From positions 369,780-433,779 of the forward strand of contig VXAY01006172.1 of assembly GCA_013399855.1 (NCBI GenBank): 64,000 nt of DNA, read 5' to 3'. The position numbers and the translations under genes are program-made. Source of the DNA: Oxyruncus cristatus. Taxonomy: Eukaryota; Chordata; Aves; Passeriformes; Cotingidae. The notes beneath the pieces were generated by a model. The model was not told the DNA's origin and made no database searches. It saw only the letters and a program-made list of their open reading frames with translations. Of this stretch, positions 10,535 to 23,999 are shown in pieces (position 1 is the stretch's first letter; every line of letters starts with the position of its first letter).

Positions 10535-13500
10535 CCCTCTGATTTTTGTATCTCTCCTCTCTACGTTAGGCTTCACTGGTTTCCCTCTCCACACCATGCC
10601 CTTTGATGTCCACGCAACCCTACGTACAGTTCCTTCCCTGTGATAGTTGGAGCAAGTAACCCAATCACTAGCCACCCAAGGGAGTGAATGACTGACAGTG
10701 AGAGGTAGCAACAAAGGGAGAGGAAGACCCTTTTCCTGGTCAGCTGTCAACCTGGATGGCCCAAAGCAGAAACTGTGTAACTAGTGTGGATCTACTAGGC
10801 AACAAGGTTTTAACAAGTGCATAACAAGATTTTGACACAGGCGTAGCAGAGGCTAAATCTGTAAACAGCATGATCGTTGTCTACTTCTGTGTCCAATTTG
10901 TGCAGTTCTGCACGACTGAGCTGTTGTGCCAGTTTAAACACAACTTTCTTCTCTCTGCCTACTTGTAGATGATAATCACACAAGAATGATAAGAACAAAG
11001 AAGTTGCTATAATTCTTGCAGCTCTTAGCGTCGTCATGTGCTCCTGTTAAATTGTGTTGTGCCAGCCAATAATGAGACATGATATGATATCTAATGGAAC
11101 ATAATGCAGTGCTGCAATTTTAATTTGACTTCTAGTTCTCCATGTTTGAAATATTTTTGCAGAAAATTTTCAGCTGTTCATGATGAGCAGTTCTATCTTA
11201 ATATAAAAGCCTAGAAATAAGTGAATAGTAATACATCAAATATTTTAAACTAATTATTTGGGTACTATTTTTGAGACTAAAATATGTCCCTTGCCCCATA
11301 AAGCTGATTTAGTGAAAAGGAAGGGGAGTAGCAAATCATTAGGGAGAATTTTGGGAGCACTTACAGCAACAAGATTTTGTGGTTGCTCAAGAAAAGCTTA
11401 AGAGCAGTTTAGTGGAGCCAGAAACTTGATTGTTTGGCTCTCTGGTGGGGAACTTTAATCTTTGTAACTTCTTTCCACTGCAACTTACTTTACTCTTTAA
11501 AAATTTTATTTCTATTGTTTTAGTAACTTTGGTCATTTATTTAGGCAGAAAGGAAAATTTAGCTGTACAAAAAATAAGTGATTTTTCCAAAGGTCGCACC
11601 GTAACTCCGGTGTATAAACAGAGTTCAAATATGCCTTGCAATCTTGTGTCGCAGCTCCTACGTACGGTTGGGTTTAGGTATTTTACTGATAAAACACAGG
11701 TTACAGATTAATAGGTTGTGGTGAGTCTAACAGTACTTGCGGCCTGTTCTTATAGCATTTAGCATGGTTTGGGTGAGGACATTTAGAAATGGAAATCTGA
11801 ATATCAGACGCGGGTGGAAAGCAAGGAAGAATGTCTGAGGTGGTCTTTAAATTCATTTGGTCAACTTTTATCACCCTCAAATGGTAATTAATTTTCAGAG
11901 ATTATGTAAATAATGGTAAAGCATTGGAATTATTTTTTTTAATTGAAATGAAGGCGCTGATAGAACATATATGTAATTTTTTTCTTTCCAGGGCATTCCA
12001 AATTCTAGTATTGTGAAAAGGGGCAAAATAAGATGGAAATGTAACAAGACACATATCTGTGTAGGGCTGTGAAAAGGTTTTTATTATGTTATTTAGAACA
12101 TCTCCCCTCCTCAATTGATATTACAGCTGGCAAAAACCACAGGGGGAAGGAGTACAAAGGTTAAGAAGGCTAAAGCAATAACATTTTTTGAAAAATGAAT
12201 AATTTAAAGAGGAAAATGTCATGCATAATGAATAAAAAAGAAATCCCACTTGAGATCTGGGATTCATTCATTTGTGGTACTATGAAATTTAGTTGGCAGC
12301 ATTGCAGTTCCAACTTGCCTCGTCTAAGTACAGTTCGGATCAACACATTAGTGCCTTGGTGTGCACAATTCTATTGCTGGCTCTTTGCATCAAAATCCAT
12401 TAAATTTTAATACGTCCTACTTAGGTATAAGTGGTCACAAATGATTCATAATGTTGAGGTAAGCTTTTGGTGAAAATAATTGTCAGTTGAAAGTATTTCC
12501 CCTAATGATCCTGCTTGTCACTGGGATTTATTTTCTATGTTGTTTGAGTCCTTGAGAGACCACAAGCAGAAATAAACTTCTGAAATATGTATTAATAAGG
12601 TAATTGTCCAAAACTATGGAGAAAGTATTGCTAAAGGAGAAAGCATACAGCCTCTGACCTTCCATTTCAGAAGACTCGATAGTAGCAGGTAAAAAACATA
12701 AAGCTAAACCCTAGGTAGTTATTTTAAGGGGCTGTAAAAATTGTGATTTAAAAAAAAAAAGAAATAAAGCCAAACGTTAATATAGCATAATCATTTTATT
12801 TAAGGTATGATATTAATGGAGATTTAGTCTTGTATGTCTAGTCATTCTCTGGATTTCCACTTAACAGGTTTCTTTGTTCCTTTAAGTTTTTATTTCCTGT
12901 GATACTTCAAGAAAAACAAGAATAGCGTATATGATGGAGTACATTGGTACATGAGCTGTAGCCATTTGAAGACAATAATTAGCTCTAATTTGGATGACAA
13001 TACTTTTCCTTTCCAGTCCCTATCTAGACAAGACCACCACAAAATTACAGCGATTATCTACTTTTCATAACTACAGCCATGGCAAAGTATCCATCCACAA
13101 AAAGGTATTGGGGGAGAGATAGTACAGAGGGGTGAAGGAGCTGAGAGTGCTTTGGAAAATAATTTCCAGGTCCCCTCTCCTCTCTTAAAATTCTGAACAC
13201 AGATTATTTGTGAGCCTTTTCCTTTCTTTCTTTTCCTTCATATTTGTATGCAACATTTCTCTTAAGTTGATTGTAAGTATTTATTTTAAGGTGATATATA
13301 GCTCAAGACAGAATATGATGAGGTTAATGGCTTATTCAGTTTCTTCTGACTGGAAGCAGCATCCTTTAGCCAGCAGAGATGCAACTGTTTAGACATCAGG
13401 AGATGTTGTGGCCATTATTTCAGGTACCACAACCCATTTGTTTTGCATTTGCCACTTGACTTCATTTTCTGACACATTTAGGTTGAGTAAACCTGACTAT

Positions 13501-14032
13501 TCGCTTACACTACCATAAATTATATGCATCTGAGCTGAAATTGCTAATGTTACATTATTATAAACTGTCCTGAGCAAGTGTACCCAGAATGAAATAGTTG
13601 CTTGTATGATTATTTTTTTGTGTGTGCTATCACTGAAATTTGTCTTATAGCTTTTGAAGGAAAACTCCATATTTTGTTTGGCCTTCAATTAAAAAAAATT
13701 AAAAAATAAAAGAACACTTGAGCAATGAAGGTATTAGTGTTTTGATGTTTCTCAATAATCAGATTTCTTTAAAATGAAGTAAAGGTGTTTGTGTATGTGG
13801 GATTGATTTCAACATTTCTATTATGTAGGTAGGGTAAGTAACATGTACGAGTCTGTGGCAGTCTGTGGTGAATTAACAGTGTAAAAGTATATGTACATCA
13901 CTAACACCATTTACAGTGTATTTGCTCTTCCACATTACCATAAAGAGTCTAATAAATCCAAACCTAGTGAAAATTTCATATTTTGTACATGCAGAACTGA
14001 TTTTTCAATTACTTCAGACTTTTTCAGAGCTT

Positions 14033-14101
14033 AATCCAAATCCTGATGAAATCTGTGGGAGTTTTTCCATAGACTTCAGTAAGCTTTGGCTCAGGCCCTC
14101 A
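14033..14101. repeat. Ancient amniote palindromic repeat fragment
   Basis: The segment reads as two imperfect complementary halves: CTTAATCCAAATCCTGATGA at the left, and TAGACTTCAGTAAGCTTTGG followed by CTCAGGCCC at the right, around GGGAGTTTTTCC. It resembles an old repeat that I remember as widespread in birds, crocodilians and turtles, with halves around a CCATTGACTTCAATGGG-type core. I cannot name the family. Confidence 0.45.
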
Positions 14102-14476
14102 CTTTTCAATTTTTCGAACAGATTTGCCAAAAATATGCAGAGAGCCAGGCACTTGGAAAGTTTTTACTTGCAAAGTACAGCTGGTTTTGAGTTGCATACA
14201 GAAAAGTTCCCACTGTTTTTTGAAACAAAAAAAAATTAGTTTTAAAGGTCTTATAACTTCAGTAGGTAAAAGAGTGGCTTTAACATGTGAAGCTGAAATT
14301 GTCGCAGTTCCGCTTCTAAGCATGGCGAAGTCTGTATTGGGAAGATTGTTTTTTAAATGCACAACTATATAATAACAAAGCTTAAACCTGCGGTTTTCTT
14401 ATAGCTTCAGCTAAAATTGTCTTGGGTTGTGAGTTTCAGAGAGCCAGAGATGTCTGTACTAATAAATGACTTCTCC

Positions 14477-14555
14477 TTTTGTTTTGGATTTGTTGGTGTT
14501 GGTGTGGGTTTTATTGTTTGGTTGGTTGGTTCGGTTTGGCTTTTTTCCCCGCCCC
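14477..14555 (+). repeat. T/G-rich simple tract ending in a C run beside the assembly gap
   Basis: Runs of TTTTGG, GGTGTTGGTGTGGG and GGTTGGTTGGTTCGG are followed by T and C homopolymers immediately before the gap. Low-complexity sequence of this kind often breaks assembly. Confidence 0.7.
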
Positions 14556-14591
14556 NNNNNNNNNNNNNNNNNNNNNNNNNNNNNNNNNNNN
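14556..14591. other. Assembly gap, 36 Ns
   Basis: A continuous run of N begins directly after CCCCGCCCC. A run of 36 is not a usual placeholder size, so it may be an estimated gap length. No gene model crosses it except the large inferred intron. Confidence 0.98.
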
Positions 14592-16388
14592 AATTAAAGA
14601 ATAATTCCCTGAGGTTAACTGCACTAATTTGAGAGAGAGCTCTTGAACTTCAGGGAACATATAATGCAGCCAGATCCATCTGGCCACATTGGGCAGTTTT
14701 CACTGCCTCTGGGTGGTTGGATCAGCAGACTCGGAGGCAGACCTGATTGGACATGCTGGGTTTTAGAGAGTGTGGGGCACAGCCGGTGTCTCAACAAGCA
14801 TAGCTCATACCCTTGCATGTCAGCCTGTGATTAAAATAGTGGCATTTTTAAGGTAGCATCTTGGGTCGTGGATGACAGTCAGTGAGGTGTAGAATCTCTC
14901 TCAATTTCACTTTTATTTTTTTTCCTTTTGAGGGATTGCCTCCAGCACGGATAGGATGCTGATGTGGCTGCAGTAACGTTCCTTGGTAGCTACATGGTGA
15001 ATTGCCCCTGCCACGGTCCTGATGGATTTTTCTTAGGGAGAAAAAGGGTGACATTTTCCTGAAGCTGAATGCCTGACATTGTTAAAAAGTTGCGTATCAT
15101 CAGTATTGAACTTGCAGATTTTTTTTTTTGGTCTTAATTTTTAAAGAATGAGAGCATGTTTATGACTGTTCCACTGTTGTTGTGAGCAGTCAGCTGTTAG
15201 TCTACTCATGAACCTGGTATCAATGGTTCAGCTAATATTCACATAGTAAGTGAAGGTCCATAAATTCATGTTTCCCTTGCCCCTGTGTTTATTCAGATTA
15301 ACCCATCCCTAAAACTTTCATCTGGTATTTAAGCTGGAAAATAGAATGAAATCAAACATCTGAGGTGCTTTAGGACTCTGGCAGATTTGAAAATTTTTTA
15401 GTATCATTCTTTTTTTCCTCATTGTGTCCCGGCTGAAACACAAACAGTGGTGATAAAGGGACATACAGAAGTGAAGAGCTACATAAACTTGAATCCCTAA
15501 GGTTTTGTTTTGATTCAGTTACACTTTGAGGCAAAGGTTCAGCTCTCTTTGCTAATTAGAAGGTTGCTAAAGCACTAATAAAAAAAGATGTGTAATTAGC
15601 TACATAATGCCAAAGTACTTAATTGTAGGATTATAAAAACCTTCAGCAAACTGGTAAAAACTGTAGGCTTGATGAGTTTCATGCCATTAACATGGTAGGC
15701 TGCATATCTGTTGGCTGTTTGCGTGGTGTAAGGCAAATACCACAGCGGGGTGCATTGCTGGGATCTCTGTCTTTTGATGAAAGATGTACTTTATTAATTC
15801 TGACCTTAACCAGGGCTTGACTTATTCCACTTTAAGAAAACTAGTTAACTGTAAATTAGAGATATCACCGAAAAGGGTATTACTTCAAAGTTGGAATATG
15901 ATTAGGGGGATGTTCCACTGTTTTAATCGACTTTCAATTTTAATGAGCTACTGTCTTCTATGTAACAATAAGCAGCTGTGCCACACTCTGTGTTTCAAAG
16001 AACATTTACTCAGCCTTTAAATTTACCATTAGACATCAAAGAGAAGGTCTGGTGTATATGGATGATGAAGGATGCCTCAATTCGAATGGATGGCTGAACA
16101 GAATTAGTGCAACTTGAGCGTAATAAATATTATGAACAACCCTTTTAATGTAAGTTATGTAGTACTATATTAAATTTTTAGCTGCACTGAGAAATCTTTT
16201 GTTATTATCTTAAAATTGTATCAGAGTACTGATAAGCATGTGTTTCTTCTAGCACTTTTTTGAAATAAACTTTTCAGTCAAAACTGAGGGGTTTTTTTAA
16301 GTAAAAATAATTGCTGGTGACATTCTTGAAAGCAGCTTAGAAATAAATGGATGCTTGAATTACATATAGGAATTTGGGGAGGACATTT

Positions 16389-16432
16389 CAGGCTAAATGA
16401 TCAGACTGTTTCTTTCCAATCTTAAAATCTAT
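16389..16432 (+). mobile_element. Old CR1-like 3' end, sense orientation
   Basis: GGCTAAATGATCAGACTG followed by TTTCCAATCTTAAAATCTAT matches the sense 3' end of old CR1 elements (GACTAGATGATC..., CCAACCTTAAAATCTATG). Only the tail is recognisable; the body upstream is too decayed to trace. Confidence 0.5.
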
Positions 16433-17777
16433 TTAAATAGATATGAATAAGTTGGTTTTTATCTTCTCTAAAATGGAGCAGGTTTCTTGTAACCAGAGTA
16501 GTCCGTAGGGGTATTAGGTTGCTGTTCAGAAATACTTAAATAAAGTTATGAACTGACATTCTCATTTGAATCAGGTCATTGATAAAGCATGCAACAATGT
16601 GACAGGAATTACGCACAATATTAGACTTAGTGGAATAAATTGTGTTAGATATCCTGGGTCTGATTACATTCTGCCATAAAGTGTTGAGACGAAGGAGATT
16701 CTATGGAGTAATGTAAAACAGACTCCAGATGGGTATGATGGGGTAATTAAAGAGGTTAAGATCTAGAAGGGGTCATACCGTGTATTGCAGACAGGATTTT
16801 CTTATGTGTCTGTGTCTCTATCCTAAAACTCCTTCTGAAAGTAAGGCAAGTTCTTATGATGCCTTTGGCGGTAAACAACTGCCATGTTTCCCTACAAAGG
16901 AACTGTACTGGCACAAGTAATACTTCGCAATAATTTCCCAGTCTGAGGAGAAAAAAAAAAAGCAGTTCCGCTTGGTTATTTCATTTAATTAGTTATCAAG
17001 GGAAAATGCTTGTTGTACGATCTTACAACAGATTTGTCAAATATTTCCAAATAAAAAATACTGGTATCTATGTCAAAAAGAGCCTTTGTTTTCGGTCAAC
17101 CTTGCAGCACATTAAAAACAGAGTTTTGTTCTAGTTTAGTGTAAAATTGATTCTCATGTGGCTAAGTTGTTTCTCTCTGGCTATTGAATTGCATATACAT
17201 TTTGGTTAGTGTAGTTACGGTGTATATTGCAAACCCTCTGAAGGAATAGAAGAGGTGTTCAGTCGTACTGTGAATGGTTAATGTACTCTGAATTTGGGTC
17301 CTTGGTATGTAAAGATACTTTCTTTACTGTAAAATAGGTATAGTACTCTTTATACTTTGTGATTGACTGTAAGATAGGAAGCCTTTTTGCACACAACGTT
17401 GCCAAACCAAGAAAGCACTTCATTTGTCGGTTCAAATCATTCCTATTTAATGCAGGTATGCCACCTCAGCAGGTATGACCAGCAGTGGTTGGTAATAAGT
17501 GTTGAGGGAGTGCATACCTGTGGTAAGTCTATGCTAAAGAGAGCTTTGGTGCACCTGGCTTATGTGCTAATAGGAAAGAAAGATCTTGTTGTGGATGCTG
17601 TTTATGTTGTTATATTTTTGACAAGTCAAGAGCTTACCTTGGTAGAATGAAAAAGAAATAATTATGAAGGCATATACAATAAGAGTCACCATAGTAGGTT
17701 GCTCTAAGAAATTCTTGGCAGGTGCAGTAGTCTCGTCCTTCTGAACAGTGAAATAATTGTTTTGATCAACAAGATAA

Positions 17778-17840
17778 GGATGAAATCCTGGCCCCATTGA
17801 ATGTGCTGGGAGTTTTGCCATTGCCTTAATTTAGCCAGAG
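17778..17840. repeat. Ancient amniote palindromic repeat fragment
   Basis: GGATGAAATCCTGGCCCCAT at the left and TTTTGCCATTGCCTTAATTT at the right match an old inverted-repeat motif I remember from bird and reptile genomes (CCTGGCCCCATTGAAGTCAATGG and its complement). It is degraded on the right. The family is not named. Confidence 0.5.
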
Positions 17841-19690
17841 TGTCTCCTGTTTGCTTGACAGTGCTGTATGTTATGTTTTACACGTATTCATGTAGTGATT
17901 GGTAACGTTCTGACTTAGCAGAATGCATGAGAGCGACCCCTGAAGTACCTTCAGAGTTTGAGTTCACTTCAGGTGAGTCTTTCTTCAGTGTTTGGACAAA
18001 AGAAAGGTACAGAAGGTGTTTAACTCATTACAAATTTGGTGTTAGTAGAAAGGAAAAGATAAACATGTAATTGTGTTCTGCAAGAAAAAAAAAAATTAGG
18101 GGACTGCAAAAGCCTCGTTTTTCCCTGTAACTTTGGTGCAGTGATGGCAGTGGTATACTCTTTGTGACAAGTAGAGAGACAAAATGTAACAAAAATATGA
18201 AAATTACATTGATTTTCTTTTTTTTCTATTCGTTCCTACTGAGCACTGAAGAGGAAACACTTAGCATGTAGTATTAATGGCTGTACCAAACCCTTTGCAA
18301 AGATTGACTTGAGCAAATCCCTCAAATTTGTTGAAATCTTCAAAGGAGAAGAGGCTAAGGATCACTTGAGGAAGGGAAGAAATAAAAGAATCTGAATATG
18401 CTGTATTAATTGCAGTTATAATTGTACATTATATTTGATGCAACTGAGATACGAAGAATCTAATGACATGTCATCACTTACACCATGAGCTGTAACACGG
18501 GGCTTTTTGTGTAATTGGTGCTTAACAAATTCAGCCATTTAGCTGGTGCACAAAGAGCCCCACAGGTGTTAGAGAGTTCACAGGATAAAATGAACAGTTT
18601 GCTTTAAGTAGCATTTCATGTTAGAGAAAGTGCAGATGCTGCTGCAAGATGTATTATATTTCCATAATCAGTGGTAGATAACAAGAATTGTTTAACAATC
18701 CATATCCTATGTGCACACTTAAGCTACGGGCAGATCGATAAAAAAGCATTAAGCCTGGTGCCAGCTGAAGATATTATACCTGCAGGCTGTTTGACTACAT
18801 AACGGAAACTAAATCTGGATTTCAGTAACTCTATTTAGGTAAATCATTATCTACACAAAGTTTTTTCCAATTTCTCTTTTAGCTCTGGGTCATTTGAAAG
18901 GGAAAATCTGTTCAGCCGATTGAGTTTCTTGTTTAGTATTTTTAACACATGATTTTTCTATGTATGAATGAAGTATAGCTGGTGTTTTAATGTAGATGTT
19001 GTAGTGCTTCATAACAATAATATAATTGCTTTAACTTTAAATAAAAGTTATTCCCAAGTCCTGTGAAACATTTGTTAGACATAAAGGAAAACTTTGTGGG
19101 CATGTCTTGAAATGACTGCTGAATTAAAATAAGCTTTCTTGAGTCTTTGAAAATTTATTATGTGTTGCCATGTACTCAGAAAGTTGAGGGATGTGTTGCA
19201 TTCTAGATACTGGTCTGATTTAATAAATTTTATTGGAGGAGGAAAGCGCATAGACATGTAGGGAACTGTTTGTTGAATATCAAATCATGAACAAAACTTG
19301 AAATTTCAGAAAAAGACAGAGCTAAAAAACCTTTTAAACATGATCAAAGGGGACACTGGATCTTCAATGTGAAGTCTTACACTCTCAAGACAGATGACTA
19401 TTGCTCTACTTTACTTGGTATTGTAGACATAACCAAACCAAAGCAAAGGGACAGAGAACACTTTTTTTAACAATGAAATGTATCCTTTGCCTTTGGTTAT
19501 TCTGTGTTTGAAGTCATTAAGTGTATTTTATGGAGGGAAGCCAAGAGAACCTAAAGTGTGTTTCAGTCGTTTTGATTAAGCAAAAGAATCAGAATACCAC
19601 AGACGTTCAGTGAGCTTGGCTATACAACAAATTCTTTATATGAACACAGACTTTTAATGCAAGGAAATTAAGTACCATGATGTTTACATA

Positions 19691-19757
19691 GTGGTGGGTT
19701 TTTTTGGTGTGGGGTATGTGGTTTTGTGGGGTTTTTAGTGGGTGTTGCTTTTTTATA
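19691..19757 (+). repeat. G/T-rich simple tract
   Basis: An irregular tract of G and T runs with almost no A or C on the plus strand. No regular repeat unit is seen. Confidence 0.6.
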
Positions 19758-20567
19758 GAAATTGTCTCCATCAAGTTACTGGTTTTAATGAAGGAATTCA
19801 GATCTTACTGAGGTCAGGATGAATTTTGATGCTGTCAGAGTAAAAGCTGATATCAAGTCCAAAAAAAAAAAACCCAACCCATAAGTAAAAAAGATGTAAT
19901 TGATTTTTCGTATTAAACACTTCTGCTATCTAGTGATATGAAGAGGATAATATTTGATAATAGTGTTTGTATTTAACTTGACTCTAAAACATTTAGAGTA
20001 ACTTGAAATACTGCACAGTTGTGGGGACTAAGAGATTGTTCATGCTGTAACTGAATTTCTGATACACTGTCAAAATAAATTAATATAAAATATCATAGGT
20101 TTGAAGGCAGCAAACTACAGTGATGATCTTTGGGTGCCACATTTTTCCACTATCCTTGGTTTGACGCTCAGATACAGGTATTTGGACTAAAGTCAGTTTC
20201 TTTCAAATAATTTACAAGCAGAGAAAGTATATCTAGTATTTTAGTGTGGTGGCAAGAGGGTTAAAAGAAAGAAGAGGTGGACTGTTAAAAGACCTGGTAA
20301 AAGTGAAGGGACATTGCTGAATTATAGGAGAAGCAGCAGCCATGGTGTTATTTTCATCAGTAGCTTCATAAAGTTCACCGAATAGTTTAAAGCATACCTG
20401 AATTTGCAAAGCCTAACTTCATTTGAGAATTGGTTCTAGACAGCAAAAAGCAATTTCAAATAATATTTAACTTGACCTTCCAAACCAACGGTGTTTATAT
20501 CCTAGAGTTAGAGATTCTAGTATGTTCTTTTTGTCTGGTGCTGTAACACAGTGTATTGAGTTTACTT

Positions 20568-21230
20568 GGCCAGGTTTTGTTAGTGGGGGAGTTAAAGGGT
20601 TGAGTTCTGTGAGAAGCTGCCAGAAGCTTCCCCCATGTCTGATGGAGCCAATGCCAGCTGGCTTCCAGACAGACCCACCACTGGCTAAGGCTGAGCCCCT
20701 CAGTGATGGTGGCAGTGCCTCTGGGATAATGTATTTAAGAAGGGGGAAAAAAAAAAATCTGTGCAATTGCAGCCGCAGAGAGGAGTGAGAATGTGTGAGA
20801 GAAACAGCTCTGCAGATGCCGAGGTTGGTGGAGAAGGAGGTGGTGGAGGTGCTCCAGGTGTAGGAGCAGAGATTCCCCTGCAACCTGTGGTGAAGACCGT
20901 AGTGAGACAGGCTGTCTCCCTGCAGCCCATGGGGTAGATGATGGAGCAGATTATTCACCTGCAGCCTGTAGAGGTGGATGTGCTCAAAGGAGGCNTCTGC
21001 AGATGCCGAGGTTGGTGGAGAAGGAGGTGGTGGAGGTGCTCCAGGTGTAGGAGCAGAGATTCCCCTGCAACCTGTGGTGAAGACCGTAGTGAGACAGGCT
21101 GTCTCCCTGCAGCCCATGGGGTAGATGATGGAGCAGATTATTCACCTGCAGCCTGTAGAGGTGGATGTGCTCAAAGGAGGCTGTGACCCCATGGAGGGTC
21201 TGCACCAGAGCAGGCCCCTGGCAGGACCTG
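20568..21230 (+). mobile_element. Avian endogenous retrovirus LTR fragment (probably truncated solo LTR)
   Basis: The block GGCCAGGTTTTGTTAGTGGG, then GAAGCTGCCAGAAGCTTCCC, then CTGAGCCCCTCAGTGATGGT, then a TATTTAAGAAGGGG promoter-like stretch near 20733, then CTGCAGCCCATGG-type units, matches from memory an LTR abundant in non-galliform birds. It is GC-richer than its surroundings. The usual 5' start and 3' end are not recognisable and no internal retroviral genes flank it, so it is a truncated LTR without coding capacity. ORFs across it on both strands are shadows of the LTR. It carries an exact duplication described separately. Confidence 0.72.
20809..21181 (+). repeat. Exact 186-bp tandem duplication separated by a single N
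   Basis: By direct comparison, bases 20809-20994 and 20996-21181 are identical over 186 positions, with one N at 20995. A single N between two identical overlapping contig ends is the signature of contigs joined without merging, so the second copy is probably an assembly artefact and not a real duplication. Confidence 0.9.
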
Positions 21231-23999
21231 TAAATTTGTTTCCCCTCTTATTTTTGTTGATTGGTGTGATTGTGCAAAGCAGTCTGTAAAATTCTCTCAC
21301 TTCAATTAATTCTTCTCTCCAGATTCATATTATTTGTCTAATACTTTCAGTGGTATTTTGAATAGCATATTTGATAATTTAATCTTTATCTTGCTTTGTA
21401 TAGCTTCCTTGAAGATGAGATAGACATTTCTAAATTATGTTTTATTTAAAATAAGCGTTACAGAATGTACGTCTAATTTGACATAGACTTCCTTTAGTGT
21501 GTACTGATGTTGTACAAAACAAAGAAAAATGTGGTTTGGAGGGAAAGGGAAGTAGGGGCTCCCCTTATCATACAGCTTTCACTTTGTACTTTAGCAGATT
21601 TCAGGATATCCAGTCACACACTTCTTTTAAAATTAGTAATCCAGTGTTCTGGTCAAGCTACAAGAAAATCCTTAAAAACTAGAGAGTTGATTGAGATAAT
21701 TAAATAAGCATAAGGCATAAAAGTAGCAGACTGAGAGCATCTCTGTATTCTACTTGCTCTGTCACTTACTTTATTTATTATCTTGGACCATAGCAGCAAT
21801 GTCAGGTTTTAAATAAGGGGAAAAAGAACAGTTAATCCTGTGCCTTCTCATATAAAAAGCCACTTTGTTTCAGATGTAACATTTTTATTGTAAAAACAGA
21901 CCTTGCTTTTTACAAAATAAAAAAAAAAGCGCAGGCTGGATTTGAGCAGATTTCTCCCTAACTATCCATTATCTTCTAGTGGATGTAATTCATTTGATGA
22001 CATTAGCCAAGTTGAGTCTCATCCTCCTCTCTGAAAAGTTCAGTGCCAAGATTCTCCCAAGTTATTAGGGACCTTTGTGGGCATGGTTTTCAGATCTTCA
22101 GATACCTTGACTTGATGGAAAGATACTTTGCAGTTTTCTAAAGTTGATTATCTTTCAGTTTTATCACATGTAACACGTCAATCACCTGACTACTTCTTAA
22201 AATACTTGCAGAAGTAACAGTACGAAATGTTTATATGTGTAAAATTGTTTATCCTTCAGTTGTATCATTTCCACAACGTTTGAATGGTGTTGATTTTAGT
22301 AAAATTGCATGATTTTCACAGCTTTAGGTGTGGTACTAGTGAAAGAATGAATTCTCTCTACTTTGTAGAGTTAAATTTGCTGAGTGGGAAATTCTTGTAA
22401 AGTAAGGGAAAAATTCTGTCTACAGGATAAGATGTAATTTTAAATGATTATGTACAGTTCTGTACTCACTCTAAATAAACTAAATTAATTGAATCACTTT
22501 ATGATGACTTAATGGAGTTAAAGTTGTCTTTTTTTTTTTTTATTCCTCCTAAAATCAATCCCAGAGATTTTAATGTTGTAAAAGGTTGAACTAACACAAG
22601 ATAATACTTGGATTTATTTGATAAGTGGACTATATAGTAAATTAAGTATTGAATGCTAGTGAGAATAAAGTATAAGTAATGTGTGTTTCTTATTGTTGGA
22701 GCAAAAATAGGTTATTATAATTTGATTCATTCTTAGCTCCCAGTACAATTAATAAAAGTCATAGTTGGTAATTACGTCAAAGCAACATTTTTAAAGCCTA
22801 AACAAATACAGTGTTATTCACATGTTCTACGTGTTATGGAAAAGTCTGATGTTTGGGTACAGTTGAGAAAGTAGAAATTCTCAATACATGAAAACAATGC
22901 TATCTTTGACATAATTAACAGAAAAGAAGGATTTTTTCAGCAAAGGTTGTGTTTCAATTGTGGAAGAGAACATCAGTGTTATTAAAAGAGAGAATTCTCT
23001 TTTCCCCTTATGAATACTTTGATATCCTAAACCCTTAGTGTTCAAAGAATCTATATGCTGTTTATCTTGCAAAGGCACCACATAGGTGTTTACTTGGTTT
23101 GTTTCAATAACATTAGAAGAGGATGCTGTTATCCGTGTTTATTTCATTGCCTGAGTTGCGTATTTCTAAGTATTATCTGGAGATACAGAAGAACAGAGGC
23201 TAGTTCGTTACCCTCTTAAAAATATGATGTCAGATTATTTGTATGAAATTTCAGCACTTGGCATTTTGTATTTTAGAAGCCAGTGTCTTTTCAAATGTAA
23301 ATTTAGTAAGTTCATTTGCCAGATATTTTTGGGAATCAGAATTGTCAGAACCAGAGTTTTTAAGCATGAACAATATCACTTCTGCTTTTTAAGCTTAATA
23401 TTTGCAATTATTCTTATTCCCAAAATCTTTACAAATTTTTATTGCCATTATGAAGTAATGGTTTACTTCCTATATCTGGTTAAAGTAGCAATGTGGCATA
23501 TTTTTTTTGTGATGTCTTATGTTCACTTAAAATGCTGTGAAAATATTGCTAGACAAATAGAGAATAGTAATTTATTTCTGTTCTAAGAATTAGATAACTA
23601 CTCATAATTAGATAACAGAAAGTTGGGTAATTTCAGAATACTAACAGATAAATTTATATGTGCTTTGTCCTATATTGCCTATGTTTTCTATTTGGAGGGG
23701 GTGGAGAGGAAGGAATAAAAGAAATCCCTTGTTTCGAAACTCCATCTCTCTGTTAGAATAAGGTAATTTAGTCCCATTCATAAACAGAATTATTTACCTC
23801 TGTGGTTTCTGTTTGGGTTGGTCCAAAGCCCTTGGTCTCTTGGTAGTCAGAAACCTAATTTCAAGAAAAAATAATTTGTGAACAATTCCCTCTTGTTCTA
23901 AGAGTGTCTTTTATTTTTTTCAGACACTAAGGGTTTCTGGCCTAATTGGTAAAGATCAGTCTGTTCCATTTTTAGTCCTGTTAGCTAAGCAAGACTGGT

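Noticed and set aside
16655..16745. Possible further ancient amniote repeat (GGTCTGATTACATTCTGCC)
   Set aside because: Only one short block is recognisable, so it is too weak to list.
20467..21117. 216-codon minus-strand ORF, the longest in the window
   Set aside because: It lies across the LTR fragment and its exact duplication and passes through the N. It repeats the same peptide block because of the duplication, and has no splice or protein support.
23224..23586. 120-codon plus-strand ORF rich in Phe, Ile and Tyr
   Set aside because: The hydrophobic content follows from T-rich DNA. Codon choice looks like non-coding sequence.
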